A DNA stretch of 64,000 bases from Bettongia penicillata ogilbyi. Its lineage: Eukaryota; Chordata; Mammalia; Diprotodontia; Potoroidae. Shown one piece after another: positions 10,525-21,140 of this stretch. Both the position numbers and the translations under genes were made by a program. The notes under the pieces were generated by a model that saw only the letters and a program-made list of their open reading frames with translations, was not told the origin of the DNA and did not search any database. Position 1 is the first letter of the stretch, and each line of letters opens with the position of its first letter. Location: assembly GCA_023548195.1 (NCBI GenBank), contig JAJHZJ010000251.1, positions 992,001 through 1,056,000 of the forward strand, given 5' to 3'.

Positions 10525-10690
10525 AGAATAGCATTTTGTATCTGGATTCATAAGAACTGGGTTCACATCCCTTTGATTCTTTGGCTAAGTCATATAACAC
10601 CTCTGGGATTCAGTATTCTTATCTGCAAAATGGAGTTGTACTAAATGAACACTGAGATCCCTTCCATTTAGAAAACTTCAGTCCCACAAA
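10525..10690 (+). mobile_element. MIR3-type SINE
   Basis: The sense CORE-SINE order is visible: CATAAGAACTGGGTTCACAT, TTTGGCTAAGTCATATAACA, CTGGGATTCAGTATTC, CTGCAAAATGGAG and an ACTGAGATCCCTTCC 3' end. Confidence 0.75.
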
Positions 10691-11620
10691 TACAGTTCAA
10701 AGCTAGTTTTGAGTGTTTGGGATTTTGTCATATGTGGGCTCAAATAGAGAATCACTGTAGCTGGAAATGGGTCACTCTTGCCTTCAAATCAATCACCTTT
10801 GCTCAATTACCATTTTATGTTACTGGGCAAACCTTAGCTTCTAAGACCCTGTAGAGCTTGAAATTTTCAATCTTCCTTCTAAACCTTATTGCCAAGAAAT
10901 TCAAATCACCCTGGCAAGTCAAATTCTGTTTTTCTTTCTGAATAATAAAAGAGAGTTCTGAAAGTCAACAAGGATTTTTTCACTATTAAAGCAAAATAAT
11001 GACCCAATGGAACACTGGTGGTTTTCAGAAGCTCAACAATTGGTATTTCTTGCTTTAGAATAATTTGTATGCTAATGTGTCCAGAATTATCAATTTATGA
11101 AGCTTATTAGGAGCTTGGAAACAGCCAATTTGAATGACCCTTATCTCTCTTTGGATCACTTCCTTCCACATTCAGGAGAAAGTGAGAACCTGTCCTATAG
11201 GTAGGCCTCTTTTCCACCTGTCAATCAAGGAACAACTTAATGAATAGATGTTCTTTTCTGATGTCAAGAAATAATACTTGGAGCAGCACCAATTATCCCT
11301 CACAGCCATTTTCAAAATGGCCTCCTCCATTTAGGGCAAGCTCCTAACCCCAGTGATTAGCACATTATGAAAATTGTAGCAAATGTCTTTGTGAAATGTT
11401 GTTAATTTTGGAATTTCTGTCTTCCCTTACAGTAAATAATAAGCTAGTTTCTGCGCCAGGCAATTCACTAAGTATTACCTTTGAATATGTACTTGTGAAT
11501 CTACCCAATGCAAGTTGGAGGATGGTTCTTTGATCTACAAGATCAGAGATGATCTTGTCCCACACTATCATTAGTTTGTCTGACCTCACATAGGTAGCAA
11601 TGACAGAAATGGAGTTCATA
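10691..11620. other. Single-copy interval, possible conserved non-coding DNA
   Basis: No repeat is recognised over about 930 bp. The part around 10980-11130 is a run of clustered homeobox/POU-like words (GTATGCTAATGTG, GAATTATCAATTTATG, GCTTATTAGGAGC). There is no exon-like frame of note. Confidence 0.3.
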
Positions 11621-11624
11621 GTAT

Positions 11625-11765
11625 AGTTGAATCAGAGAATCTTGGTTCAAATCTCACTTCTTAAGCTTATTGCTTATGTGACCTTTGGGAAATCCCTGAA
11701 ACATCCCTGGGCTTCAGTTTCTCCATTTGTAAAATAAAGGCTGAGAATAAAGTGTTAATGATAAT
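11625..11765 (+). mobile_element. MIR SINE
   Basis: The sense MIR order is visible: CAGAGAATCTTGGTTCAAAT, GCTTATGTGACCTTTGGGAA, CTGGGCTTCAGTTTCTCCAT and TTGTAAAATAAAG. Confidence 0.8.
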
Positions 11766-12544
11766 TAATTAATTCAGAAGCATCCAGAATTCTACACATA
11801 TATTCTCCTTAGAGGGAATACTAAGATTCCCAGGAGGGGAACATTACATTCTTCATGGTGGTTCTGTCTGGAGGCAAAACTTCTGTGTTGGACTCTGAAT
11901 TCCATTCAAGTACTACTATGAACCCAAGTTCTAATATCAAATCTAGGGCTCTTTCCAATGTATCCTGGGAATTTTTAGCCAATTAAATTCTCTTCTTCCC
12001 TTGAGGACTGCCATGTAAGGTAGACTCCCTGGAATCTTCACTCCCCAAACTGAGGAGTCTGGTGTAGTTTTTTGTCATTTAAGTTTTCTCACTCAGTCTT
12101 GCAACTGGGGAGAGAAATGGTTCATTGGGAGCCACTCTAAATCACAGTCAGGAAAGCAAGTAGGAGTGCCCAGCCTAGTGTGGTGTCTGTCATGCCCCTC
12201 CCTAGAAAACAGGTTAGGCCTCACACTGCCATGTTTGTCTTTCTGCCTCATTGCCAGGTGCAGCCTCATTAAGTGGCGACGACGGCAGGGGAACACACTC
12301 TGTGCCCTTGCTCACTGGGAAGATTCCTCTGTGATAATAACTCATGCTGCATATTTCAAGGAAAGCCTTCCTCATTTTTCAAACAGTTTTGCCTCCAGAT
12401 AAAGCCAGCATGAGGAATAAAATGTTTCTCTCTTGGGAATCTCAGTGTTCCCTCTGAGTGGAGCATGTGCCAGGCTTCTGGATGCTTCTGAATTTATTAA
12501 CTGCCTTAACTCTTTAGATTGCCATTTGCAAGGTAGCTATAGAC
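11766..12544. other. Single-copy interval
   Basis: No repeat is recognised. A local CpG cluster (AAGTGGCGACGACGGCAGGG, near 12272) stands out in otherwise CpG-poor DNA, but no supporting exon structure is seen. Confidence 0.3.
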
Positions 12545-12640
12545 TTATAACTTGCAGTTTATTCATTAACTCATTCAAAGCTATTTATTGAATACTTGAT
12601 ATGTGCAAGGCACTATGGGAGGCATGGATACCTCAGTAAT
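12545..12640 (-). mobile_element. L2 LINE 3' end, antisense
   Basis: The antisense L2 terminus is present: AAGCTATTTATTGAATACTT then GATATGTGCAAGGCACTATG. Confidence 0.75.
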
Positions 12641-12787
12641 ATCAGTACCCTCTTCTCTCTCCACTTCCCCAACACACACAGAAGCTTGAGGATCCACACA
12701 CTGCTACAGAGAAGGAGAACATGGCGCTATTTTAGACTTAGTCCCTGAAGGAAAGTCTAGGAGTAGAATCACGCATGTTAAGTAGAG

Positions 12788-13175
12788 TGTGGTACAGTGG
12801 AAAGAGTGATTGGAATTAGAATTAGAGGAATCTGACTTCAAATTTTGCCTGTGACACTAGTAACTGTGGACAAGATGAAGGATCATAGCTCTAGAGCCGA
12901 AGAGACACCTCCAATGTCATCCAGTCCAATCTTATTCCTTCATCTTACATCTGAGGAAAATGGAGTCCAGGGAGGTTGAGTGAATTACCCAAGGATACAC
13001 AAGGAGAAAATCACTTGATTTTTCTGAGATTCAGTTTCTTTATTTGTAAAATGAGGATAATAACAGCTGGAGGCATCTACCTCGGAGTATTTGTGAGGTT
13101 AAAATAGGCTAATGTATGTGAGATTTTTGTAAACTTTAAAAATCTGTAAAAATGTCAGTTATTATTTTCATTCTG
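12788..13175 (+). mobile_element. MIR SINE split by a nested MIR3
   Basis: The 5' half (12788-12878: GGTACAGTGGAAAGAG, AGAATTAGAGGAATCTGACT, TTGCCTGTGACACTAG) and the 3' half (13013-13175: TTTTCTGAGATTCAGTTTC, TTTGTAAAATGAGGATAATA, TTTGTGAGGTTAAAATAGG) are consecutive parts of one MIR in the same orientation. They are separated by an antisense MIR3. Confidence 0.75.
12880..13012 (-). mobile_element. MIR3 SINE inserted in the MIR
   Basis: The antisense MIR3 pattern is present: TAGAGCCGAAGAGACACCTC, ATCCAGTCCAATCTTATTCC and ACATCTGAGGAAAATGGAG. It sits between the two halves of a sense MIR. The flanks ACAAGATGAA and ACAAGGAGAA look like a decayed target duplication. Confidence 0.7.
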
Positions 13176-13257
13176 TCTAATTAAAAACTTCATGAATATC
13201 CCCAGCTCCTGGACAGAGTAGGTCTTTAATAAACACAAGTTAAGCTTACATATAGGC

Positions 13258-13375
13258 AGTAATAATAACAATTAGCCTTTATTTAGTTCTTTACAATTTC
13301 CAAAGCACTGTGTACATATGATCTCATTTGAGTCTCATGACAACCCTGTTAGGTACTATAATTATCAAAGCCATG
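13258..13375 (-). mobile_element. MIR SINE, antisense 3' part
   Basis: AGTAATAATAACAATTAGCC, TTTACAATTTCCAAAGCACT and GATCTCATTTGAGTCTCATG form the antisense MIR 3' half. Confidence 0.75.
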
Positions 13376-13394
13376 ATGGGGAAAGGCACTAGAA

Positions 13395-14045
13395 ATTGGG
13401 GCATCAGGATAGCTTTGCATTGGAGGTGGTCTTTGAGCTGAAGTTACAAAGAACTCTAAGAGGTGCCAACTAAGCACGAAAGCCCGCTAGTGCAAATTCA
13501 AGGGATGGAGTGCTATTAAATATAAGGAAGAGCAAGAAGGTCAGAGAAGAAAAGAGAAGAGAAAAGAAAATCTTTCTAACAAATATATACAGTCAAGCAA
13601 AGCAAATTCTCTCACTAGCTGTGTCCAAAAATGCATGCCCCATTCTGCACCCTGACTCCCTCACTTCTCTTTTGGGAAGTGTCTACATGCTTCATCTTCA
13701 GTTCTCTAGCATCATAATATGTCATCGTCATTAATCAGGATAATAAAGTCTTGCAAAATCATCATATATATTTATAGACTGTCATATAATATCATTAATG
13801 TATAAATTATTTTCTTGGTTCCACTCAGTTCATAGATGTCTTCCCATTTTTTTTTCTGATCCTATTTCGTCATTTCTTATTGGACTGAAGAGTTCTTGAA
13901 AGAAAATAATGTGTAACGAGTATGGAAAAACAGGTTGGAGCCAGATCATGAAAGCCATTAAATGCTAGAGAAATTTGTTTTTTGGTCTTGGTTTTAGAGG
14001 CATCAGGGAAATCCCTGAATCAAAATCTACTCCTGGGAAGGCTGT
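13395..14045 (-). mobile_element. L2 LINE body fragment, antisense
   Basis: Pieces such as GGTGGTCTTTGAGCTGAAGT (13424) and GGAGCCAGATCATGAAAGCC (13937) match the antisense body of L2. A LINE-1 fragment interrupts it at 13740-13890. The identification is by family resemblance and the edges are soft. Confidence 0.45.
13740..13890 (-). mobile_element. LINE-1 3' UTR fragment
   Basis: TTCTTGGTTCCACTCAGTTC and GTCATTTCTTATTGG resemble the antisense LINE-1 3' end (compare 575-665). It is short and diverged. Confidence 0.5.
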
Positions 14046-15230
14046 AATGTTAGTCATTTAGACCTTAATTTAAGTGAGTTTGAGTCCTGGTAGGTATTTC
14101 CTCTTACAAGGGCATTTGCCTTTTTTAGCAAGCTGTCAAGATGTGGGATGAAAGGATTTGTTCTCTGTTAAAGGAATTTCTTGAAGGCAGGTGGAGTATC
14201 TATCTCAAGGTCAATGTTGCCATGACAAGACATGAGAACATGCTGATCTTCCCAATTCCCTCTCTCGCTCCTCCCTCTGACCCTCATAAAATGCCTGCAC
14301 TCTTTGCTGAGGGGAAACTCTTGATAAAACAGATAAATGGCCACTTTCAGCTTTAGAGGAAATTCACTCTAGCACCAAAGAGCAGTTTGGAAAACAAATG
14401 TTTGTGCTGCAAACATCCTACACAATCATAAAACTCAGCATCTCTTCCAAACCCCATCTGAGAAGTGACATGCATAACCTTCCTTAATCCACCTTAATAT
14501 CCTGGGTCACTTGGAGTTTATGAGCAGTTACAAGTGCATTGGAAATTTGTGGAGGCTAAAGACTAAAGACTGAGATAAGAGTACATATTCAATCCATGCA
14601 AAGATGTTGTGAAGCCACTTTTTTTAACTACTTATAGGTCTTACTGACCCATGTAGCCAGGACACAACATGCATTTCCAACACAATTAATTGAACAGTGA
14701 TCTGTTCAATCCATTCTAATGTTGCCACACCACACTGTGTTTACTAATGTATAAAGCCCTGTACCAGGTTTCCTAGGGATATATACAAAATGTAAGATAC
14801 AGGTTTCACTTTCAAGGAAATTGATTTGGGAAGTAGAACATACAAATATGAAATAGTTAATAATTATATAAGAGCATACAACTATCCCAAAGGAGTCGTC
14901 TAGCCCATAAGTGTCCAAGAAGTGCAGAGGAAAGGAGAATTCACTCTATTCAAAGTTGTTAATATCACAGGGCTACTTGGACATTGTCCTAGGTTGTGCT
15001 GGAGGCAGATGAACTCCCTTTGTGTCTTAGCAAATATCCCTAATTGCCACCTTTCAGGTTCTGTCAAAATTCTAGCTCCTACTCGTGGTCAGGCTGTCCT
15101 CTCAGACACCATCCTTATTTAACTGCAATTGCTTCAGTCACACTTTTGGCTCATAGTGGCTCTGATTATAGTCTAAGGTGGTCAAGAATGGAGGTGGTTA
15201 GATCTGAACTTGACTTTGAAGAATAGGAAG
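14046..15230. other. Single-copy interval
   Basis: No repeat, gene or motif that I can support is present over about 1.2 kb. Confidence 0.3.
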
Positions 15231-15234
15231 AAAA

Positions 15235-15712
15235 ATGCTCTGCATCTGAAGTCGGAGGACATATTCAAATCCCTGCTGTTCCATTTACTATCTGTGTGAC
15301 CTGGGGCAATTCATATCACTATCACCATTACCCATCATCCAATCCTCCTCCATCACCTATCCATTGTCATGTAATAATAATAACCAGCATTTATATAGTG
15401 ATTTAAGGTTTGAAAAGCATTTTAACAAATTGTCTTATTTCATCCTCACTATAATTCTGCAAGGTAAGTGCCATTAATATTTTCTTTTTATAGATAAAGA
15501 AACTGAGTTTGAAAGTCACTTGCTTAGGATCATCCAGGTATTAGATGCCTTAAGGCAGATTTGATCTCAGGTCTTCAACTCCAAGTTGAACAGTATTCAC
15601 TACACTACCCAATTTCCCTTTCTGTGCCTTAATCCCCTCACTTGTAAAATGAAAGGAGTTAGTCTGGATGACGTCTATTATCACTTCCAGTGCTATTGCT
15701 ATGATTCCATAT
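15235..15712 (+). mobile_element. MIR3-type SINE split by a nested MIR
   Basis: The 5' half (15235-15328: GAAGTCGGAGGACATATTCA, TTTACTATCTGTGTGACCTG) and the 3' half (15612-15712: TGTGCCTTAATCCCCTCACT, TTGTAAAATGAAAGGAGTTA, GGATGACGTCTATTATCACT) belong together in sense. They flank an antisense MIR. Confidence 0.7.
15370..15609 (-). mobile_element. MIR SINE, full length, inside the MIR3
   Basis: The whole antisense order is present: AATAATAATAACCAGCATTT, TTTATAGATAAAGAAACTGA, GATCATCCAGGTATTAGATG and CAGTATTCACTACACTACCC. Confidence 0.8.
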
Positions 15713-16009
15713 TTTGCCTATATAGGATTTGTTCATTTAAAAAACAGGTTTTATTGGTGCTTTTAATTTTGAGTTTTATACCACTTCTGAATAAACATCC
15801 CACCAAAAGAGAGTCCCTTCTTGTAACAAGCGCAGTTCAACAAAGCAAGTCAACATATCAGCCATATCTGCTAATGTGTAGAACTTTTCTATAAGCACTT
15901 CTCTACCAGAAGGAGAGACATATTTTTCCTCCATTACTCTTCTGGAATCAAAGTAGACCATTAAATTAATCAGATTAATTAATTAATTACTCTAGATAGC
16001 ATTGAGATT

Positions 16010-16350
16010 ACTAGGTAGGTGGGAGGGAGAGCATTCCAGGAATGGAAACTTGAATCACCATGTGGTAATTCATGTGGTAAATTTTGGGGGATATGGGGGA
16101 GATTGACTATATTATTTATATTTTCTGTGCTTGACATATAGTAACAACTCTATAAATGCTCATCTGGCAGTCTATTTTCCCTATTGGAGTAGAAGGTGCA
16201 TATTAAGGAATCAGCGGATACAAGGATTTATAGGGAGGGTGGGACTAGATTATGCAGGATCTTGGACAGCAGGCAGAGTCTTAGACTTTCGATTCTTCTG
16301 TAACCCATTTTGAGTAAAGACTTCATGGAACCATAACTGCATTAAGGAAT
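16010..16350 (-). mobile_element. L2 LINE body fragment, antisense
   Basis: GGGAGAGCATTCCAGGAATG (16026) and GGACTAGATTATGCAGGATC (16242) follow the antisense L2 body. A 3'-end-like CTTGACATATAGTAACAACT segment (16131) lies inside, so more than one piece may be present. Confidence 0.4.
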
Positions 16351-16476
16351 TCTATTAGAGGCCCTGGCTCATGTGAAGTGTTCTTAGTAATGCTTTTTAG
16401 TTTGGTTTTACATTTCTGAAGCTTTCCTTTTAGAAACTGTATTTATTATTAAGGCTCTGGCTATAGTGTAAAAAGG

Positions 16477-16650
16477 GTAGCTAAGAGGTATTGTAGATAT
16501 AGTACCCGGCCTGGAATTAGGAAGACTCATCTTCCTGAGTTCAGATATAACCTCAGACACTTTTTAGTTGTTTAATGGTGGGCAAATCACATAACCCTGT
16601 TTGTCTCAGTTCTCTTATGAAGAGTCATACACAATTGAAATAACTGAATA
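16477..16650 (+). mobile_element. Mar-1-type CORE-SINE
   Basis: The head GGTAGCTAAGAGGTATTGTA, body AGGAAGACTCATCTTCCTGA and tail GAGTCATACACAATTGAAAT, then AACTGAATAA, match the marsupial Mar-1 pattern. Mar-1 is a tRNA-related CORE-SINE whose tail derives from an RTE/BovB LINE. Confidence 0.75.
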
Positions 16651-16714
16651 ATTGCAAAAATAGTATAATTAAAAAAATACAGTACGGTTACAATTTTTTT
16701 TTTTCCATTTCACT

Positions 16715-16865
16715 TGATGCAGTGGAAAGAGTCCTGGATTTAGAATCAGAGAACCTGAGTTCAAATTCTAGCTTTGTTATTTACTACCCGTGTGATTTAT
16801 GGTAAACCAATTAATTTCTCCACTCTCCAGTTCCTTCATCTATAAAATGAGGAGTTTGAATTAGA
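16715..16865 (+). mobile_element. MIR/MIR3 SINE
   Basis: The sense order is clear: GATGCAGTGGAAAGAGTCCT, GAGAACCTGAGTTCAAATTC, CTTCATCTATAAAATGAGG. Confidence 0.8.
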
Positions 16866-16914
16866 GAATGATAATAATAGCTAGCATCTATCTAGTGTTT
16901 TGAGGTTTGCAAAG

Positions 16915-16972
<58 letters not shown>

Positions 16973-17130
16973 CATTTGATTCTCACAGCGAACTCATTGA
17001 GTAAGTGCTAGTATTATTCCTGTTTTAAAGATGAGCCAGCTGAGGCTGGGAGGGGTTAAATGACTGTGTCTGAGACAGGATTCAAACTCAGGACTTTCTC
17101 ATTCCAAGTCTAGGACTCCAGCCACTGTTT
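16866..17130 (-). mobile_element. MIR SINE, antisense, with internal (AT)n
   Basis: It reads AATGATAATAATAGCTAGCA, TTTGAGGTTTGCAAAGTGCT, then a pure AT run, then TCATTTGATTCTCACAGCG and AGGATTCAAACTCAGGACTT. The AT tract has grown inside the SINE. Confidence 0.8.
16921..16966. repeat. (AT)n microsatellite
   Basis: An uninterrupted AT run lies within the antisense MIR. Confidence 0.95.
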
Positions 17131-17424
17131 CAACTAACTGAAGATGACTTCTGCAGTCCTTTTCAGTTCTCAAACCAGGATGATGTCATAAAGACTGCTA
17201 TTTTGCTCTTAAAAGAAGTCTCTTACAGAGGCAATTAGGCAGCATAGCTGTTTTTATTTTTTCCCTTCTTCTTGGAAAACATTTTCTAGTAAGGACTGTT
17301 TGAGGTGGAGGATAACTTAGGGGTATATTTATTTGCAAGGGTTGTGGTGATTTTGATGCTTATAAGAATGACTGAGGCACTTAACTGCCCATTTAATTGA
17401 TTCTCAGAGATATTGTGTGTTTGT

Positions 17425-17724
17425 ACTTCGTTGCCGAAGACCATGCCATCAGAGAAATGGTGACATGACTTGCACTTGACTTTGTTTTAAGTGAGGGAGG
17501 GCTGTGCAGGTCACCAGCCTCACTTCTCCTCCAGAGCCATCTGAATCCAGTGACCAGATATTCATCATGATGACTGGAGATGACCCAGCATGAATCAACT
17601 GGGGTTAAGTGACTTGCCTAAGGTCACACAGCTAGTGAGCATCAAGTGTCTGAGGTGAGATTTGAACTCAGGTCTTCCTGACTCCTGCACTGGTGCTCTA
17701 TCCACCGCACCACCTAGCTGCCCC
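17425..17724 (-). mobile_element. Marsupial tRNA-headed SINE, second family (copy 1)
   Basis: The antisense head is GCACCACCTAGCTGCCCC at 17707-17724, with the CORE-like TCACACAGCTAGTGAGC block. The tail is shared with the copies at 19.1, 37.3 and 60.2 kb (GAAGACCATGCCATCAGAGA, GACATGACTTGCACTTGACT, CCAGTGACCAGATATTCATC). The tail differs from Mar-1. I believe it belongs to the WALLSI/WSINE group of marsupial SINEs but cannot confirm the name. Confidence 0.75.
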
Positions 17725-17877
17725 TGTTCTCAGGGATATAGACATCTACCGAAGGAAGGATTAGAAAACTGATCATGTGAAGCCAAGAAAGGACTTCACA
17801 AGACCCTGCTACCTGGAACTCATGACTTTGACTTTGGATGCTAGTTCTGACTCTGATTGTTATTGAAGCCTATTTTC

Positions 17878-17945
17878 AATCACCAATCAATAAACATTTA
17901 TTAGGTGCCTACTATGAGTCAGCTACTGTATTAAGCTCTCTGGCA
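17878..17945 (-). mobile_element. L2 LINE 3' end, antisense
   Basis: ATCAATAAACATTTATTAGG and TGCCTACTATGAGTCAGCTA form the antisense L2 terminus. Confidence 0.75.
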
Positions 17946-18117
17946 AAACACTCTTCTAGGATCAGACTCTTGGAGACTCCCAAGTGGTTCCTTGAATTCT
18001 CCTTTCCCCATTTCTACCAGAACGACTGGGCATGGACTGAATGCATATATTCATCTTAATCTTTTGGCTTCTGCCTCTATAAATTTCCTCTATACTTTTA
18101 ACTCAGATCATGATTTC

Positions 18118-18345
18118 TAAATAATAATAACTGGCATTTATAGAACTTTAAAGTTTTTGATATGCTTTACATATATTATCTTTTAAATCTTGTGCTTCTA
18201 TGAAGCAGTTACTGCTATCACCATTTTACCAATGAGGAAACTAAAGGTCACATGGGTTAACTGATGAGCTAATAAGCATCTGAGGGACATTTGAATTCAG
18301 ATTTTTCTGACTCCAAGTTCAGTACTCTATCACACTATCCCACAC
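18118..18345 (-). mobile_element. MIR SINE, antisense, near full length
   Basis: AAATAATAATAACTGGCATT, CCATTTTACCAATGAGGAAA, GACATTTGAATTCAGATTTT and CAGTACTCTATCACACTATC follow the antisense MIR order. Confidence 0.8.
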
Positions 18346-19135
18346 TGAATCTCAAAATGATTCAATCCTTCATTGATCTTTTCTACTTTCCTCAATGAAC
18401 TAAGACTGCAGAGACCCCATCTGAAAGTAAATGCCTCTTCCTTTCAGTGATCATCTGTAGCACTCCATTTCTTTCAGGTTGGACCAACTTTTTGTACTGG
18501 AAATGTTATTTCCGACCTTCTAAGGAGTGCATTCATTCTGGTCCTCCTTATCTCCAAAAGCAGATAAGTGACATTTGTTTTGTCAATAGCACCTCCCATA
18601 CTCTAGTTGTATCCAGTAGCTAAATCATTTTCTGGCTTCCAGTTGAGTAGCTCCTCCCACCATTTTCAGAAGATAACCTGGTTATTTTCAGATGGCAGAC
18701 ATACTCTGAGATAGATAGTGACAGACAAGGAATGCTGGCAATGAAATGTCCAAATTTATTTGTGTGTATTTCGCAACTGACTTAAGCAAAGTGCCCAAGA
18801 TACTGCTTAGGCACATATGCAATTGTGTTCCAGAGATTAATGTTAAGGCATTCCAGCATGCTTACTGCTACTTTCTCCTCTCATTCATGCCCCTGCTGAC
18901 TGTGGTAACAGGATGTATTTATTGAAGAATCCATTGGAAATAGGGTGAAGCAAGCCATCATCCATGGGGTCAAATTTTGCTTTGGGTGCCATTGCAGTCA
19001 TTTTTTAAGACTAGAAAAAGCTCCTTATAAATTCCTTATGCTGAGAGCCCATTTCATGTTTTTCTTTATATGCTTCTTGACTGACTGAAAATTGGGGCAT
19101 CTGGGTGAACAATGACTTAGATTCCTCGTAAGGGA
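18346..19135. other. Single-copy interval
   Basis: I recognise no repeat or exon over about 790 bp. Confidence 0.3.
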
Positions 19136-19139
19136 TGTG

Positions 19140-19444
19140 TTCATTCTTGGTTGCTGAAGAAGACCATGCCGTCAGAGAAATGATGACATGACTTGCACTT
19201 GACTTTGTTTTTTGAGTAAGGGAGGGCTATGCAGGTCACCAGCCTTACTTCTCCTCCAGAGCCATCTGAATCCAGTGACCAGATATTCATCAGGGTGACT
19301 GGAGATGACCCAGGATGAGGTAATTGGGGTTAAGTGACCAAGGTCACACAGCTAGTGAGTGTCAAATGTCTGAGGTGAGATTTGAACTTAGGTCCTCCTA
19401 GATCCTGCACTAGTGATCTATCCACTGCACCACCTACCTGCCCT
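19140..19444 (-). mobile_element. Marsupial tRNA-headed SINE, second family (copy 2)
   Basis: It is very similar to copy 1 over its whole length, with the same tail GAAGACCATGCCGTCAGAGA and head GCACCACCTACCTGCC. One small internal deletion removes part of the 'gacttgcc' segment before AAGGTCACACAGC. Confidence 0.75.
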
Positions 19445-19544
19445 CTAGGGAGGGATAAGAAATTGGGGAAGAGAGGTGCTCCAGGCATCACCAAGGGCTA
19501 TGTGTGTCTAGAAAAGGGGACCTCCTGAACAGTCACACCTTTAG

Positions 19545-19735
19545 CAGAAAGATCACTGGTTTTAGAGTCAGGACACCAAGCTTGTGTCCTGGCTCTACCA
19601 CTTACTAGATGTATGACCTTAAGCAAATCATATAACCTCTCTGAGATTTAGTTTCCTCATTAGGAAAAAATATAGAGAATAATACTTGCTGCCGAGAGAC
19701 ATGTTATATAAACATGAATGATAATCTTGTTTTTC
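19545..19735 (+). mobile_element. MIR SINE
   Basis: TTTAGAGTCAGGACACCAAG, CCACTTACTAGATGTATGAC, CTCTGAGATTTAGTTTCCTC and ATAATACTTGCTGCC follow the sense MIR order. Confidence 0.8.
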
Positions 19736-20097
19736 TCATCTTTATGAAATTCCCATAGAACCATTTGAAGGACAAGTTGTTACCCTGTCATTATTTATTG
19801 AATTTAACTACTGAAGACTATTGTGAGGGTGAACAAAATCAACCTTCTTATAATTGAATATAAATATTGGAATACAAGGAGTACTCTTCCGAGTATTCTT
19901 AGTAGTAACACTGAATCCTCCATTCCCTTTCATACTGGATAGCTTCGGAGGAAGTCCACAGTGGAGACTGGCCACAAAAAGCAGAACTGATTTTGGAGAG
20001 GCAGGATCTTTGCCTAAGAAAACCATGCATGTAAGTGCTGTCATTCAGCACAATATGGATTCTCTTTCATCAGTTCCCAGGTTAAGAGGAAAATCCA

Positions 20098-20160
20098 ACC
20101 AGTGCCTGGTACGTAGTAGGTAGATAAATGATAAATGTTCGTTGATTGATTCATTGATGG
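20098..20160 (+). mobile_element. L2 LINE 3' tail
   Basis: ACCAGTGCCTGGTACGTAGT, AGGTAGATAAATGATAAATG and GTTGATTGATTCATTGATGG form a sense L2 terminus. Confidence 0.65.
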
Positions 20161-20980
20161 AGCAGGGCTGTGAAAAGGAGAGGAAAAGAAATGGGGGCTT
20201 GATCTCTAGAGAGGAAACATTTGCATAGAAGACTGAGTGGGCAGGTTAGGAAGGCAATTTAAAGCCTGTTTCCTAGAAGAAGAACAGCCATCAAAATAAA
20301 TGAGTGAGAGAAGGGGGATACACACAGGAGGTACCTCCAGAAGAAACAAAACCAGAACATTGATGCATCTCATCTGGCTCTTTCCTAGAGCCAAAGGACT
20401 CATTTCCATCTCCGTGAAAACACAACCAGGGGCAGGCAGCCCACAGATGGACTGAATGCATTTTGTGTTTGCTTCACCCCAGGGTTCTGATGTGAATGCT
20501 GGTCCAGGGATGCCTGCTTGAAATTCAGGCAGAGGGAAAGGACCGGCTCTGCCCAGGGAAAAGCTATTCTTTATTCTGCCAGCAGGTGGCAACATTAAGC
20601 TTATTAATTTAAGATGAAGTTAGTTCTAGCATTTAAAAAAAATCAGAATGATGCATTTTATTTCATAAACTGCAAGTCATTATTAGATGCCACCACACCA
20701 CTGAGGGCACCAGCCGCATTCCAGAAGAACTAAGTTACTTTCCTTCCTCAAACTGACAATTCATTTCTTATCTTCACCAGGGAAAAATGAGCTCAGTTTC
20801 TTGTCTACTTTCAATCTTTTCCTTTTATTGCAAAGAAGTCTGGATTCTGAATGTATAGAGCATTCTGTGTGTCCTCTTAAGGTCACATACATAGATATTA
20901 TGTCAGAATATATAGTAAATGCACATTCTTTACTTCAAATCCCCAGTGTTTGCTGCATAACCAATGGGAAGAACAGTGGC
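20161..20980. other. Single-copy interval containing a CTCF-like site
   Basis: No repeat is recognised. It is somewhat GC-richer than its surroundings at 20330-20600 and contains the CTCF-like motif at 20579. The minus-strand 129-codon frame at 20206-20595 resembles no protein I know and is probably chance. Confidence 0.35.
20579..20592 (+). promoter_or_regulatory. CTCF-like binding site
   Basis: CCAGCAGGTGGCAA matches the vertebrate CTCF core CCASYAGRKGGCRS at 13 of 14 positions, in the plus orientation. It lies in single-copy sequence. Occupancy cannot be judged from sequence. Confidence 0.5.
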
Positions 20981-20984
20981 GTTA

Positions 20985-21140
20985 GAGGCACAGGCGCTAG
21001 GTTCAAATCTCATCTCTGATGCTTTGTTTCCTTGTGTGACCTTGAGCAAGTCATCTAACTTCTGGCCTTTGTTTCTCCATCTGTAAAATTAGGAGGTTGG
21101 GCTAGATGATTTCTGAAATCTCTTCAAACTCTAAATATGT
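20985..21140 (+). mobile_element. MIR3 SINE
   Basis: AGGTTCAAATCTCATCTCTG, CTTGTGTGACCTTGAGCAAG, CATCTGTAAAATTAGGAGGT and TTGGGCTAGATGATTTCTG give a clear sense MIR3. Confidence 0.85.

Noticed and set aside
12250..12300. CpG cluster as a possible promoter or first exon
   Set aside because: It has only a few CpGs over about 30 bp, with no island, TATA or splice donor context.
20206..20595. 129-codon minus-strand frame
   Set aside because: There is no known similarity, signal or domain. It overlaps the CTCF-like site in GC-richer single-copy DNA.
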